Source: Salvator merianae (taxonomy: Eukaryota > Chordata > Lepidosauria > Squamata > Teiidae). Taken from it: a DNA stretch of 64,000 nucleotides. The stretch's first letter is position 1. Each line of letters opens with the position of its first letter. The stretch covers positions 2,053,110 to 2,117,109 of the forward strand of contig QVOM02000115.1 of NCBI GenBank assembly GCA_003586115.2, read 5' to 3'. The notes below the pieces were generated by a model. The model made no database searches. It was not told the origin of the DNA and was given only the letters and a program-made list of their open reading frames with translations. Positions 49,165-59,217 of the stretch are shown here, one piece after another. The translations under genes were made by a program, and so were the position numbers.

Positions 49165-52100
49165 ATATTATTTATTTGTTTTTCACATTCTTTTTAAACT
49201 CCATGTACCCCTGAGAGCTTGTTTCAGAACATTCAGTCAATGTCTTGGATGGACAGATGGGATATTATGTTCTGAAGATTCTATGTGGTTGATAGAAGAT
49301 TAAAACAATAAAATTTGACATTAAAATCACAGAAACTAATGCTCACTCTGTTAATAACATCAAATGCATGGGTGAAGAAATGTGTTTTTACCAGGTTTTT
49401 AAAAGACTTCAGTGAAGGAGCCACTCTTATCTCAGCTGGCAAAGAGTTGCAGAGAGCAAGGGCTGTAACTGAAAAGGCTCCCTTCCTTGGCTTGGTTCCA
49501 GATAGCATGTAAGGGCCAGGTACTTTAAGGTCTAAAGGATGGGTACTGATTAGGTGGGAGAGATGGAGATACCCAGGAGATGAACCTTGCAGGGCTTTAT
49601 AGATCATGACCATCACTTTAGATTGGAGCTGAAAGCAAACTGGCAACCTATGGAGTGACCAGAACAGGGGAGTCACCCTCCTGTATTTCCTGTGGTTAAT
49701 TAGTAAATGGGTCACTGCATTTTGGACCAGCTGAAGTCTCTGAGTTGACTTCAAAGGTAGCCTTAGGTAAAGAACATTGCAATAGTCCAGAAGTGAGATA
49801 ACAAGGGCCTGAGTCACTAAGGCTTGAGCCTGTTGGTCTAGGTAAGGATAGAGGGGTCACATTAACTGTAGTTACAAAAATATTCCTTTTACCATTGATT
49901 CCACCTGGTGTTTAAAAGGGAGTGACTGATCTGAGAACCTCCAGATTTCATATTTTGTCTTTGCAAGGAATATCTTTGAAATAGATGTTAGGATTTATCT
50001 GAGGGCCAGATGGAGGATTCAGCAGAAGTAACTCAGTCTTGGAAGGATTGAGTCTGAGCTTGTTTCTGACCATCCAGTTCCTCAGTTCCCCAATCACTGT
50101 TTGAGCACATCAGCAGCAAGACTGGAACATCTGGGTGTGACAGTATTCAACTGAGTACTATCAGTATACTGGTGATAGCTCAACCCATATCAATGGATTA
50201 TTTTTCCAAGTGACTTCTGGTAGATATTGAAACATACAGGGGAAAGAGGGGAACCCTGGGGAACCCCACAAGTAAGTTCACAGAGATTCAACTGCCCCCC
50301 CCCCTTTACATCTACTGATTGGACCCACTTGGTAAGAAAGAATCAGAACCACTTAAAAACAATACCCTCAATCTCTAAACTCTGTAGCGGTCCAAGAGGA
50401 CACTGTGATCCATAGAACTGAAAACTGCTGAGATGTCAAGCAAGACCAGGAGGGTGGAATTTTCCAAATCCCAGTCCCACAAAGTATTATTGAGCAGTGC
50501 AAACAATGCGATTTCAGTGCTGAAGTTTGACTGGTAAGGGTCTAGAAATTCCATTCTTTCCATGATCCTTTATAGATATTGCTCAACAATCTACCTCAGT
50601 ACTTTCTCCCAAAAAGGAAGATTGGAGATAGTTCTAGAAATGACTTCTTCAGAGATGGAGGTATAGTCCTCTTCATCCATCTGGGATGTATACATCTTTT
50701 CCTGGATCCATACTTCTTCCCAGCAGCCAGGGGGGCAGAGCTCAAGAAAGCTAAGCCCAAAAAGGTCCTGCCCACATCCCCATCCTCTACTAGCTCAAAT
50801 TCACCTCACAAGGAATCACAAAACTTTATCTCTGTTATCTCATTGGACTCTGGTAATAATGAGTCTAGATCCATCTGGAGGTGAGTGATATTTATCTACA
50901 AAAAACTCAGCAAAAATGTCACAACAGCTCAGTGGAAGATCAACTAGATTATGCTTTCCCTAAAAATAGCCGTTGGATGTAAGTTAGCAGATGGTACAGA
51001 GATAAAGAAATAAGCCGGTTTCACCACCTTTATCATGATTGAATACTGCTCCAAAACAGCTAGCAATCATGTTTGGTCACCTTTGGAGTGTGATTTCCTC
51101 CAAAGTTGGTCTATGCATCTCCTTTTCTGCTCCATTTGCTAGAGTTCCCTGGAAAACTAGGGAGCTGCACAGGCTCTAAGGGAGTGTAGAGGTTAATTGG
51201 CAAGAGCATCTACTGCACCTGTGACAACAGATGATTGTGCTGATGCTAGGACCTGGAAGCAAGATTGTAGGGAAAACTAGGTAATGACTGGGAAGGCCAA
51301 AGGTTCTATAAAGCATCTGGGATGGGCCATCCTAATTGGCTGTGGACCCTTGCAAAGGACTGGTGCCTTCATGATGTGCATATGAACCATGGAATGATCT
51401 GACTATGGCAAAGGAGATTGTTTTATATCCTCCATCATCAGATCACAACATCACTGCTCTGAGATAAAAACCAGGTCCAGAGTGTGACCTCCAGTATGTG
51501 TAGGACCTGAGATCATCTGGGACAAGCCCATGGAAGCCATGAATACCCTGAATTACTGAACACCATCTTGATCTTCTGTTACAGCTGGCATATTAAAGTC
51601 CCTCAGTCCCAGTTACTTAGGGAACTCCACCACCAGGCCTGTGACTGGTTCCAGGAGTTTAGCAAGGGCTACTACTGGGCAGTGAAGCAGTCAGTAAACC
51701 AGCAGTAGACCAAGCTTGTCACATTTACTCAACATTACATAGAGACACTTGCAACCTAACACTTGCAGGACTGTGCCCTTGGTGAGTACAAGGGAGTCGT
51801 GGGCCATAAAGGCAGCACTGTCTCCTCAGCGGTGGAGATGAGGTTGATGAAGCATCCAGAAGCCTGCTGGGCAGCTCTTGGAGAGGGACACATCAGTCCC
51901 AGTTCCAAATCAGATCTCTATAATGCATATCAGAGTCTGCCCTTTCCCCCATCACTAAATTGTGAATTGAGGTGGTCTTATTGTGCACAGATCTGGGCAT
52001 TAAACAACAGCAAGTTGATCCCACTGCAATCCTGCCATTGGTACCCTGTGTGAGAATCTGTGGTCTAGAAGGAGAGATTTGCACAACTAGCTTTATGTTG

Positions 52101-52490
52101 GAGATGGCTCCTTTCTGGGTGGATGCAGAAGGAGTCCTAATTTACTACGGAAAATGACACCCTTCATGTCTCTATTTTTGAGGATGGAGGCACCACTTTC
52201 AGCAGTGTCTCCATGCAGGGAGCGAAACCACACCCTGTAAGCAAGGTGCTTCAGTTGATGATCACACCAGCAAAGGGGCCATTGTGATTGCCACATGGTG
52301 CCCATTGCCACCAAGAGTGGATGGCCGTAAGCACCTTCTTCGGAGGCTGCCGGTTCCTCTGTGAGTTAAATGGAGATGCAGCCACTCCTTTTCTAACAGC
52401 CAATCTAGGGATAATACCTTTATTATTAACCCTCGTTAACATATTACTACTAGACCTATCAAGATCTAACATGAGCATAGTACTATCCTA
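49165..52490 (-). pseudogene. L2-type LINE, nearly full ORF2, inactivated
   Basis: A long non-LTR retrotransposon read on the minus strand. Endonuclease domain start: LLLFNARSVHNKTTSIHNL near 51960-52010 (after a stop/frameshift region). Middle endonuclease: GLRDFNMPAV (the GDFN-type box with G changed to R) near 51580 and FMASMGLSQMISGPTHTGG, then HTLDLVF near 51460-51545, the SDH-side blocks of the apurinic endonuclease. Reverse transcriptase: LDPYQSNFSTEIALFALLNN and LLVLLDISAVFSSMDHSVLL at 50375-50563. C-terminal part: VISLLDYCNVLYLRLPLKS, RLQLVQNAVTHLL, PVCFQLQSKVMVMIYKALQG and LKVPGPYMLSGTKPRKGAFS in one 178-codon frame (49281-49817). The total span of about 2.8 kb is close to a whole L2 ORF2, but stops and frameshifts separate the blocks. 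52085-52490 would be its 5' part. Confidence 0.85.
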
Positions 52491-52743
52491 ATACCAGACA
52501 AGTTTTTCCCACCATGCATGGCTCTACACCAGCAGACCAGACTGTTTTCCTTCCATGAATGAGCACAGTGGTGACCTTCTCAAAGTAGTAGGGCAGACAG
52601 ATGTATTTGGTATAAGGAAAGAATTGATGCTTTTGAACTGTGGTGCTGGAGCAAACTTTTGAGTCCCTTTGTCTGCATGAAGATCAGTTCAGTCAATACT
52701 AAAGGCAATCAACCCTGACTGTTCATTGGAAGAATAAATACTG

Positions 52744-53558
52744 AAAGCTGTGTTCAGACTAGCGATTTTTAAAATCACCTGCATAAAAGCAGTGGATAAT
52801 TCCTGGGCATACAGGGAAAAAGCCTTCCACATACACTTACCGATGAGGCAATTCACCGATCTAATGTCACAGCCCACAAAGGGAGCTTCACACTGATTGG
52901 CTACTCCCTGCCTCAGTTCCTCAAGTCGTTAACTCCTTAACTGCCAGGGATTTCTCCGGTTCACCGGATCTCTTATTTTCCCACTTGCTGAAGCCTTGGG
53001 GAACCAGAGCAGAGGGCACAGAGGCAAAGCAGAGGGCAGAGAGGGAGACGTTACCTTTGGAAAAGGGAAAACCCTGGCAGTTAAGGACTTACATGGAAAC
53101 TGCTTCTTCAGAGAGGCAGGAAGTGGATGCCATAGTTGAACTGAGCAGAGGGAGAGATTTGCCAGCATGGGGAGAAAAGGGGAGGGAGAGATTTGCCGGT
53201 GTGGAAAAACTTTCAAACCCCTTGCCTTCTGTAGTTAAAAAAAGCACACTGGACTTTAGTAGCGAGGGGCTTTCTCCCACACCTTGCTACTGAAGTTTTT
53301 TTTTATCTACAGAAGGCAGGGAGTTTGAAAAGTTTCCCCTGCTGGCAAGAGCTCGCTCACCCCCTCCCTTCTTGTGCTATTGTTCCACGGGTTCCTGCAA
53401 GGCTCTGATTGGTTGAGGTGCTCTCCAAGGTGACCCAAAAGCACAGAAAAGCCAAATATAGAACAGCCAACCCAGGCAGCCTCCGAGAAGCACAGAGATG
53501 GCTTTACCAAAGAGTTTTATGAACGCCGCAGCTTCCGTGCGACTGGAAGTCATCCAAA
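52744..53558. mobile_element. TIR element family 2, copy B, inside BovB
   Basis: Reverse orientation relative to 3025-3842. Starts GCTGTGTTCAGACTAGCG at 52747 and matches copy A through GGCTTTACCAAAGA and GGAAGTCATCCAAA near 53558. The outer ~24 bp of the second terminal repeat, present in copy A, are absent, and BovB resumes at once. AAA at both edges may be a TSD or coincidence. The frames on both strands (52929-53769) are artefacts. Confidence 0.75.
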
Positions 53559-53739
53559 GCTCGTGTACTTTAGCCACACAATGAAAAGAAAAAACCCTGA
53601 TCCTGGGAAAGATTAAAGGCAAAAGAAGATGAATAGATAGAGTCATGGAAGCAGCAAACATGAACTTGGGCAAACTTTGGGAGACAGTAGGACTTGGCAT
53701 GCTATGATCTATGGGGTCACAAACAGTCGGACATGACTT

Positions 53740-54460
53740 AGTGGGCCTGTTCGCACTTGTAACTAGCAAGCATCAAGGATGCTTGCTAGACAAGTGCATT
53801 CGCACAAGAGGATGGCCGTAGCGAACTGGCAGCAGACTTCATCCGCTGCTGATCCTTACTAGTGCCCGGACAAGAAAAAAGCTGTCCAAATCCTCACCTG
53901 AAGCTCAAAGTGAGCTTCAGGTGAGGATTCATTCGCACTTACCTCCTTGTCCACGGCGGCGGCCATCTTCTGGGCGATCAGCCCGCCCATCATGCATTGC
54001 GTGATCATGTGATCACGCAATGCATGATGGGCACTGGAGTCTACCCCTTTGCGCAGGCCCGAATGGTCCAGTACGAGGCCCCAATCGAGCCCACGCCTCT
54101 GCGATCGGGCCAGGGATGCTGGACGAGACCGCGATGCGCCCCGTCTGGCATTCCAGTGCCCAATCGCTGGCACGAATGGCGGTCGCCGCAGTAGCGGCCC
54201 ACAAAGTGTCAGGCCACTGCCATGGCGACCGGGAGGCCCGTGCAGCGCGCCGTGATGACGTCATCACAGCGCGGGCCTTCCGGTTGCCATGGCGAACATC
54301 AGGGATGGATAATGGCGTTCGCACTGGCGAACACCATTATCCAGCTTTGGGTCTGTTTTCAGGCCCCATCATGCAGACGGTGTCTGCATGATGGGGTCTG
54401 TTTCACGCTAGAATGGGCTAATTAGCCCATTCTAGCACGGAAAGTGCGAACAGGCCCAGT
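53740..54460. mobile_element. TIR element family 1 inside BovB, AGT TSD, hairpin-rich
   Basis: The 715-bp element (53743-54457) starts GGGCCTGTTCGCACTTGT and ends AAAGTGCGAACAGGCCC; 16 terminal bases are perfect inverted repeats. AGT is duplicated at 53740-53742 and 54458-54460. Removing the element plus one AGT restores a continuous BovB tail, so the boundaries are exact. The interior is CpG-rich and built from perfect hairpins (next entry), with no coding potential despite a 123-codon plus frame. The best-preserved copy of the family in the window. Confidence 0.93.
53763..54436. repeat. String of perfect hairpins in the family 1 element
   Basis: Perfect stems: 53763-53774/53778-53789 (12 bp, loop 3); 53889-53906/53912-53929 (18 bp, loop 5); 53985-54007/54010-54032 (23 bp, loop 2); 54252-54267 (16-bp palindrome holding TGACGTCA at 54256-54263); 54364-54378/54382-54396 (15 bp, loop 3); 54407-54436 (30-bp palindrome without a loop). 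The 16-bp palindrome sits at the centre of a larger imperfect inverted repeat, 54222-54297. Confidence 0.92.
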
Positions 54461-54490
54461 GACTGAACAAAAACAAATGAACTACAAATG

Positions 54491-55495
54491 ATGAATTAAG
54501 GTGTTGGGCAGGTGCCAGATTTTGTTCATCCAGTGGGTCTGTTCTTCTGCAGCAGGAAACTTTGGAAGCTTTGTTTGAAGTTCTTATTGATCTCTTGGAA
54601 GATTCCTTTGAAATTCTTTCGAAGTTGTTACCGCAGTACATGATAGTAGTGATGGCCATAAAATTAAATGACCTTTAAGAGGGATTAGACTCAACTGTAT
54701 TGACAACTAGTCAATGATAGATGTATTTATCCTCTGAGATGAGAGATTTTCTGCATCTAAACATCCATCAGTTGGAGGACGCAGCAGCAGAGGACATTTC
54801 CTGCTCCTGGGCTTCTTAGAGATATCCAGATTCCCATTGCAGAAAAGAGACTGCCGAAACTAAATGCATCTTTAGTGAGATCCACAAAAGTGATCCACAA
54901 AATCCTTCTTGCTTGTTGAAAGAAGGCCTGGCTTGTGTAAGAAGCAAATATGTTTTCTTTGTAGAAACACATAGTAAATATATGACATTAGCTGATTGCA
55001 ATGGCAGCTCAAAATGCTTGCAAAAACATTACTTCTTATCTGGTTGCTCCAAAATGACAAGCCATACTTTCTCTTTCTAGGCTTCTGAGCTGCCAAGAAA
55101 AAATAAAATAAAACCCAACCAAACCTGCCTGGCACTTTTTATAAACAGCGGGAAGCATATTACTAGTTTGTTGCTAGAAGACAACTAAGTATTTCCCTTG
55201 TGAACTCAGCAACTTCTTCACTTTGAAGGAAGTATTTGAGTGATATCTCTAGGCACTTAGAACTAACTGCTTGGATTGAGATCACTATACAGGGAAATTT
55301 CACACTCTCCCACCACAGCTCCACTAACTTTATAGGAAATAATTGTTCGGAGGTAGAAAATGGAACTGAAAATCTTGTCGATGCTTGTAATGTCACACCC
55401 TTGCTATGAGAAGTTGTGTCTTTGCTGCAGTGACTTTTTTTTTTCTTTTTTAGCAGCACAATTTGTGCTGGCTGTGGTATGCCCTTTTATTATCC
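54491..55495. other. Gene-free tract, nothing recognised
   Basis: No supported frame or repeat. Confidence 0.4.
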
Positions 55496-55600
55496 TGGGG
55501 CGACCTCTCAGCAGTAGCTCATGCCTTCGTAACCACAAAGGATTGATTACTGTAATTCCCTACTAGCAGGAGTCACAAACTCGGAATCTAAATTGCTTGC
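55496..55600 (+). pseudogene. L2/CR1-type reverse-transcriptase scrap
   Basis: Frames with one shift read RPLSAVAHAFV-like and IDYCNSLLAGVTNSESKLLA. This is the conserved DYCNSL block that follows the reverse-transcriptase core in L2/CR1 elements and is also seen at 49760 in the L2. Only about 100 bp remain. Confidence 0.5.
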
Positions 55601-55999
55601 CGCTTATTCCAATGGCTTTAGCCCATTTCTTCACTGATGAGGATAGGATCAACCATAATTATATTTCATCTTCTTGGCCTACTTGAAAATTTATTTGGGG
55701 AAAAAAAAAAGAATCTGCATCTTTTGTGTTTCCCCATTTTGACTGTGTGCAGATTGTCTTCGATCATTTGTCAGCATAACAAAATGAGCAACCAAATGAA
55801 TTGTTGAGAAAGTCAATTAAATTTAACAGTTGAACAGAAAGGAAGGTCTGAATCCAAGTATTTCAAAGTCAGTGGGACTGGGCCGAGTGCAATTTTTGGA
55901 TGCCAGAAATGAATATTGTTATTGTCTCTAAGACTACATGCAAAGCATATAAATGTTTGATTGCATTTATCCTTATTCATTTTCTCTCATCTGATTTAC
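55601..55999. other. Gene-free spacer
   Basis: Nothing recognised. Confidence 0.4.
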
Positions 56000-56410
56000 A
56001 CTTTTTGCCTTGCGAGTGTCTGCACGCTCACTAGGTGGCCCACATGATCAGGAACAGACTCTAGCTAAATTGCGTTCCACAACTTGACTCCCCATGATAA
56101 AGTGCATTTGCACCTGTTTCAAGGTGCAAATGCATGCTGCACGCTGCGGTTGCACCTGCGCGATCGTGCAATCATGCCTGCACATGGCTGCATGATCTGC
56201 AGCACTGATGGTCACCACTGCAGCAGCCAGATGCTTCCTGGCCACTGTCATGATGAGGATCAGGAGCAGAACTCCTGCATTCACAATGCGACTGCTGGTA
56301 TCCTGCTGGTGTTCCACTCTAGGGCCCTGCAGAGCAGATGGCATCCACCCTATGGGGTCAGTTCCACCTTAGAACAAGACAGTTATCCTATTCTAAGGTG
56401 GAAAGTGCCC
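56000..56410. mobile_element. TIR element family 1, left end unclear
   Basis: The right end CTATTCTAAGGTGGAAAGTGCCC at 56410 and the paired CACCTTAGAACAAGACAG hairpin match the 20293 copy. The left end near 56000 cannot be fixed. Confidence 0.45.
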
Positions 56411-59115
56411 TGAATATTCTTCATTTTTTCTCTACCCCCATGACTGATATTTTTACCAGTCTTGAAACAGTTTGTGAGATTTTTTGAAATGAGATCTTGA
56501 TTCCTGTTTGTCCATCTTCTTTTTTTGTGTTTCTAGGTTACTACGTCATGAGCTTTTTATTCTATTTAGGGGCAGACATCATGATGATTTCTGTCCCCAA
56601 CGTTTTGAAAGTGAAGTGTTTCTTTGAATCTGGCCACATATCCACTTTCCTGTCCAGAGTGTCTCCACACATCCAGGAAGGAGCCCACTGCTGCCCTGTC
56701 TCCTTTGGGGGGGGGCAGTAGATGCCTTGCGGCAACCATGCCAGCCCCATTTCCCGTGCATCCTTTGCAGGGCAGCTTCTCACACCCTGTATGCAGGAGG
56801 TGCCGTTCTGCATTGTCTCCTTGCTCCAAAATGGAGACGAGGACATCTTTCTTCTGCAGCTCCTCCTCAGTCCAAGCCACGTCCATCCAGAAGTGGAGAT
56901 GTGGCCTCTGTCCTTGCTTTCTGATTCAAGAAAAAGCTGGAGAATATTTTCATTGCAGCAGTGGGCAAGCACACAAATTCATTAGTGAAAAGGACATTTA
57001 AAAGACTCAAACTTTTGTACAGTAACCGCATCCAAGCAAAATCTCCAGTACAGGGATGCTTTACCCTGTGTAGTGTTTTAAAGATCTGCCATGCAAATTG
57101 GTCCTGGTTTTAATTTTGAGCTTAAACTGAAATAGTAGGAATTTTCCTGTTGTGGTTTCTGAATTATATACAGAATGTAGTGCATATGAAGTTTCCGGCA
57201 ATGTTCAGTGCCTTCATGTTATCCCCATCTTTTCCTATTCTTTACGTTACAAATAAATAAGTGCACATTGAATGGGGTGGGGGGAAGAAATCTTGATAAC
57301 AATAGAGGCACCATTACAGTACATGAAAATTCTTCTTGTAAGAAATTTTATCAGGTCACATGTGTGCTCATATGAACTTGTGATGAAACATGACCAAATC
57401 TGCCCAGCACCCGCCCCTTCCACATAACCCACCAGCAAATCTGATATGCTTGTACGCATAATTGTAACAGGATTCTCCGTGTGGTATTTTACCAATCTGC
57501 AACGCATGTGTATATCAGTGTGTATCTGTGAAACAAGGCAAAAAAATGACTCTTAATGCAACCATACATATAACCATATCAAGATTGTCTTTTAGCTTGG
57601 TTTTATCATTGCATACATGCGCCTTGGGAAGTCATATGAGGATGCCAAGATTGCTTTCCTGCAGTGCTTAATGAATCAACTCATGTGCACGGGTAATGGA
57701 AGAGGAGGGAAAAAGGCAAATGGTATTGACTTCTAATTCCAAGCAGCCACAGATGCAGGTTAAGCAAAAGGAGTGGAGTTTAGCAGGGAAGCTACAGGTA
57801 TCTCTAGAATAGCTACACCCTTGATTAGCTAGTTTGGCTGGACTGTTATGCTCCAGGATTTGTATGCAGGCAGTATCTGATGAATGAATTAAGGGAGTAT
57901 AATTTATCCGCCCTGAAATTAAATGTGCATTAAATGTATTTTAAAATCCAGTAGTTTAATGTTTGTTTTTAAATGAACTGTTGTTTAAACTTTGAGGTTC
58001 TCATCTAGAAGTCTCGTGAATCTAGCAATGAGTGGTGGAACTGCACTGTGGCACCTTTAAACCTCCTTTTATTACCCTGAATTTCATCCTGGTCCATCAC
58101 AAATCAGCATGAGACTTTGATCTGCATAACCAGTGACCTTCCACCCCTTCTTGTTCCAGTTCAATCTGACAGAGGCAGGATCTGTACAACGGAAGATCCC
58201 TTCTTCTACAAGGCCTGAAAGACTTGCTCTCACCATTGAAGTAAGAAGTGTCTTGTTACATGCCTTCCCCCACTCCCAGCTATTAAAGGCAAAGCCAGGA
58301 ACTCTCATTTCCCAGCTTCACAGCTTTTGCCTGGGACTTTTTTCAAAGTGCCAGAAATGGCTTTGGGAAATGGCAATTTTCTGTGCCTTTGGAAAATAGG
58401 CTGTGCAGAGCGATATGGAGGGAGCTCTTCAGCAGGTCCTCACAATGACAGTAGAAGAGTGGTAGGAAGCGCTAGCAGAGAGTTTTCTCCTGCTCTATGG
58501 GGGAAGGACTTCTGGTGGTGTTTCCCATCCTTCCATGGCAGGATGGTGAACCGGTACATATGGAATCATGTGCATCGCTTGCTCTTTGAGACTTCTCATG
58601 GCACCATAACAGCATCAAATGGACCCTGCCCTATTTTTAGCCCTGGTAAAACTCATGCGCCTTCCTGCAACACAACTTGGTTCTATCGTTACTAATGCCA
58701 GCATGGCAGATAGGTGTAAGCAGGGCCAGTGAATGTCCTGAGTTGAGAACGCAGCTCCAGGCAAAAATGCCAATGTCAAGTTCCAATAATGTATCTATAG
58801 TGAGAAATAGTTTCCAAACTCATGGAGGACTCCAAGCACATGACCACTTTCTCCACCATCCTGAGTGGTTTTTAAAGAGGGAATCAGACCCTGACTCACT
58901 TGGTTAGAACAGCATAGATCCTCTTGCTCATACCCCACTCCTTCCTCTACTATGTTTTTCCTGAAATACAACAGAGAAAGGGGGCAGGGAAAAGAAAGAC
59001 AGTTTTTCACACTGGCAGTTTCCCTTCTCTGTTGCAATATGGCAGAAAATGTTTCTGCTTTTCAGGAGAGGAAGTGTGCTAGGTGTGGTTCCCCAACCCT
59101 TGGCTATTCTGAAAC
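56411..59115. other. Gene-free tract with one unexplained frame pair
   Basis: At 56562-57001 frames of 125-136 codons overlap on opposite strands in a GC-richer block. A pyrimidine tract plus TTTCTAG lies at about 56515-56535, an acceptor-like site. No domain is recognised and no donor site is evident, so no gene is called. The rest is unremarkable. Confidence 0.35.
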
Positions 59116-59217
59116 CAAGGCTGCATCCTGGGAGTGCTTTCTTCTTGAATATCTATGCTTTATTCCAGAAAATCCAAATACAGAGAAATAAGCAAGCAAC
59201 GTCTAGATGCAACCCAA
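59116..59217. mobile_element. Short TIR element family 4 with CAA TSD
   Basis: The 96-bp element (59119-59214) starts GGCTGCATCC and ends GATGCAACC. CAA flanks it at 59116-59118 and 59215-59217. The core TATCTATGCTTTATTCCAGA matches 19768-19862 in reverse orientation and 9835-9923. Confidence 0.65.

Larger units (their letters stand above)
52615..54490 (+). mobile_element. BovB/RTE LINE 3' end, interrupted twice
   Basis: Three separated pieces read as one BovB 3' end. Piece 1 (52615-52746): AATTGATGCTTTTGAACTGT, GGTGCTGGAG, GTTCATTGGAAGAATAAATA. Piece 2 (about 53559-53742): GTACTTTAGCCACACAATGA, ACCCTGATCCTGGGAAAGAT, GGGGTCACAAACAGTCGGAC, then ATGACTTAGT. Piece 3 (54458-54490): AGTGACTGAACAAAAACAAA. 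The gaps hold a family 2 element and a family 1 element. BovB is the autonomous LINE whose tail the SINEs of this window copy. Only the last part of ORF2 and the 3' end remain. Confidence 0.85.

Noticed and set aside
49281..49817. 178-codon minus frame as a host gene
   Set aside because: Its motifs (DYCNVLYL, RLQLVQNA) are those of an L2-type LINE.
52380..52490. Mitochondrial-looking stretch (CTA/CTC-rich, LLLTLVNILLLDLS)
   Set aside because: Too short to support a NUMT; it lies at the 5' end of the L2 element and may belong to it.
56562..56972. 136-codon minus frame as a gene
   Set aside because: Mirror frames of similar length exist on the plus strand and no domain is recognised.
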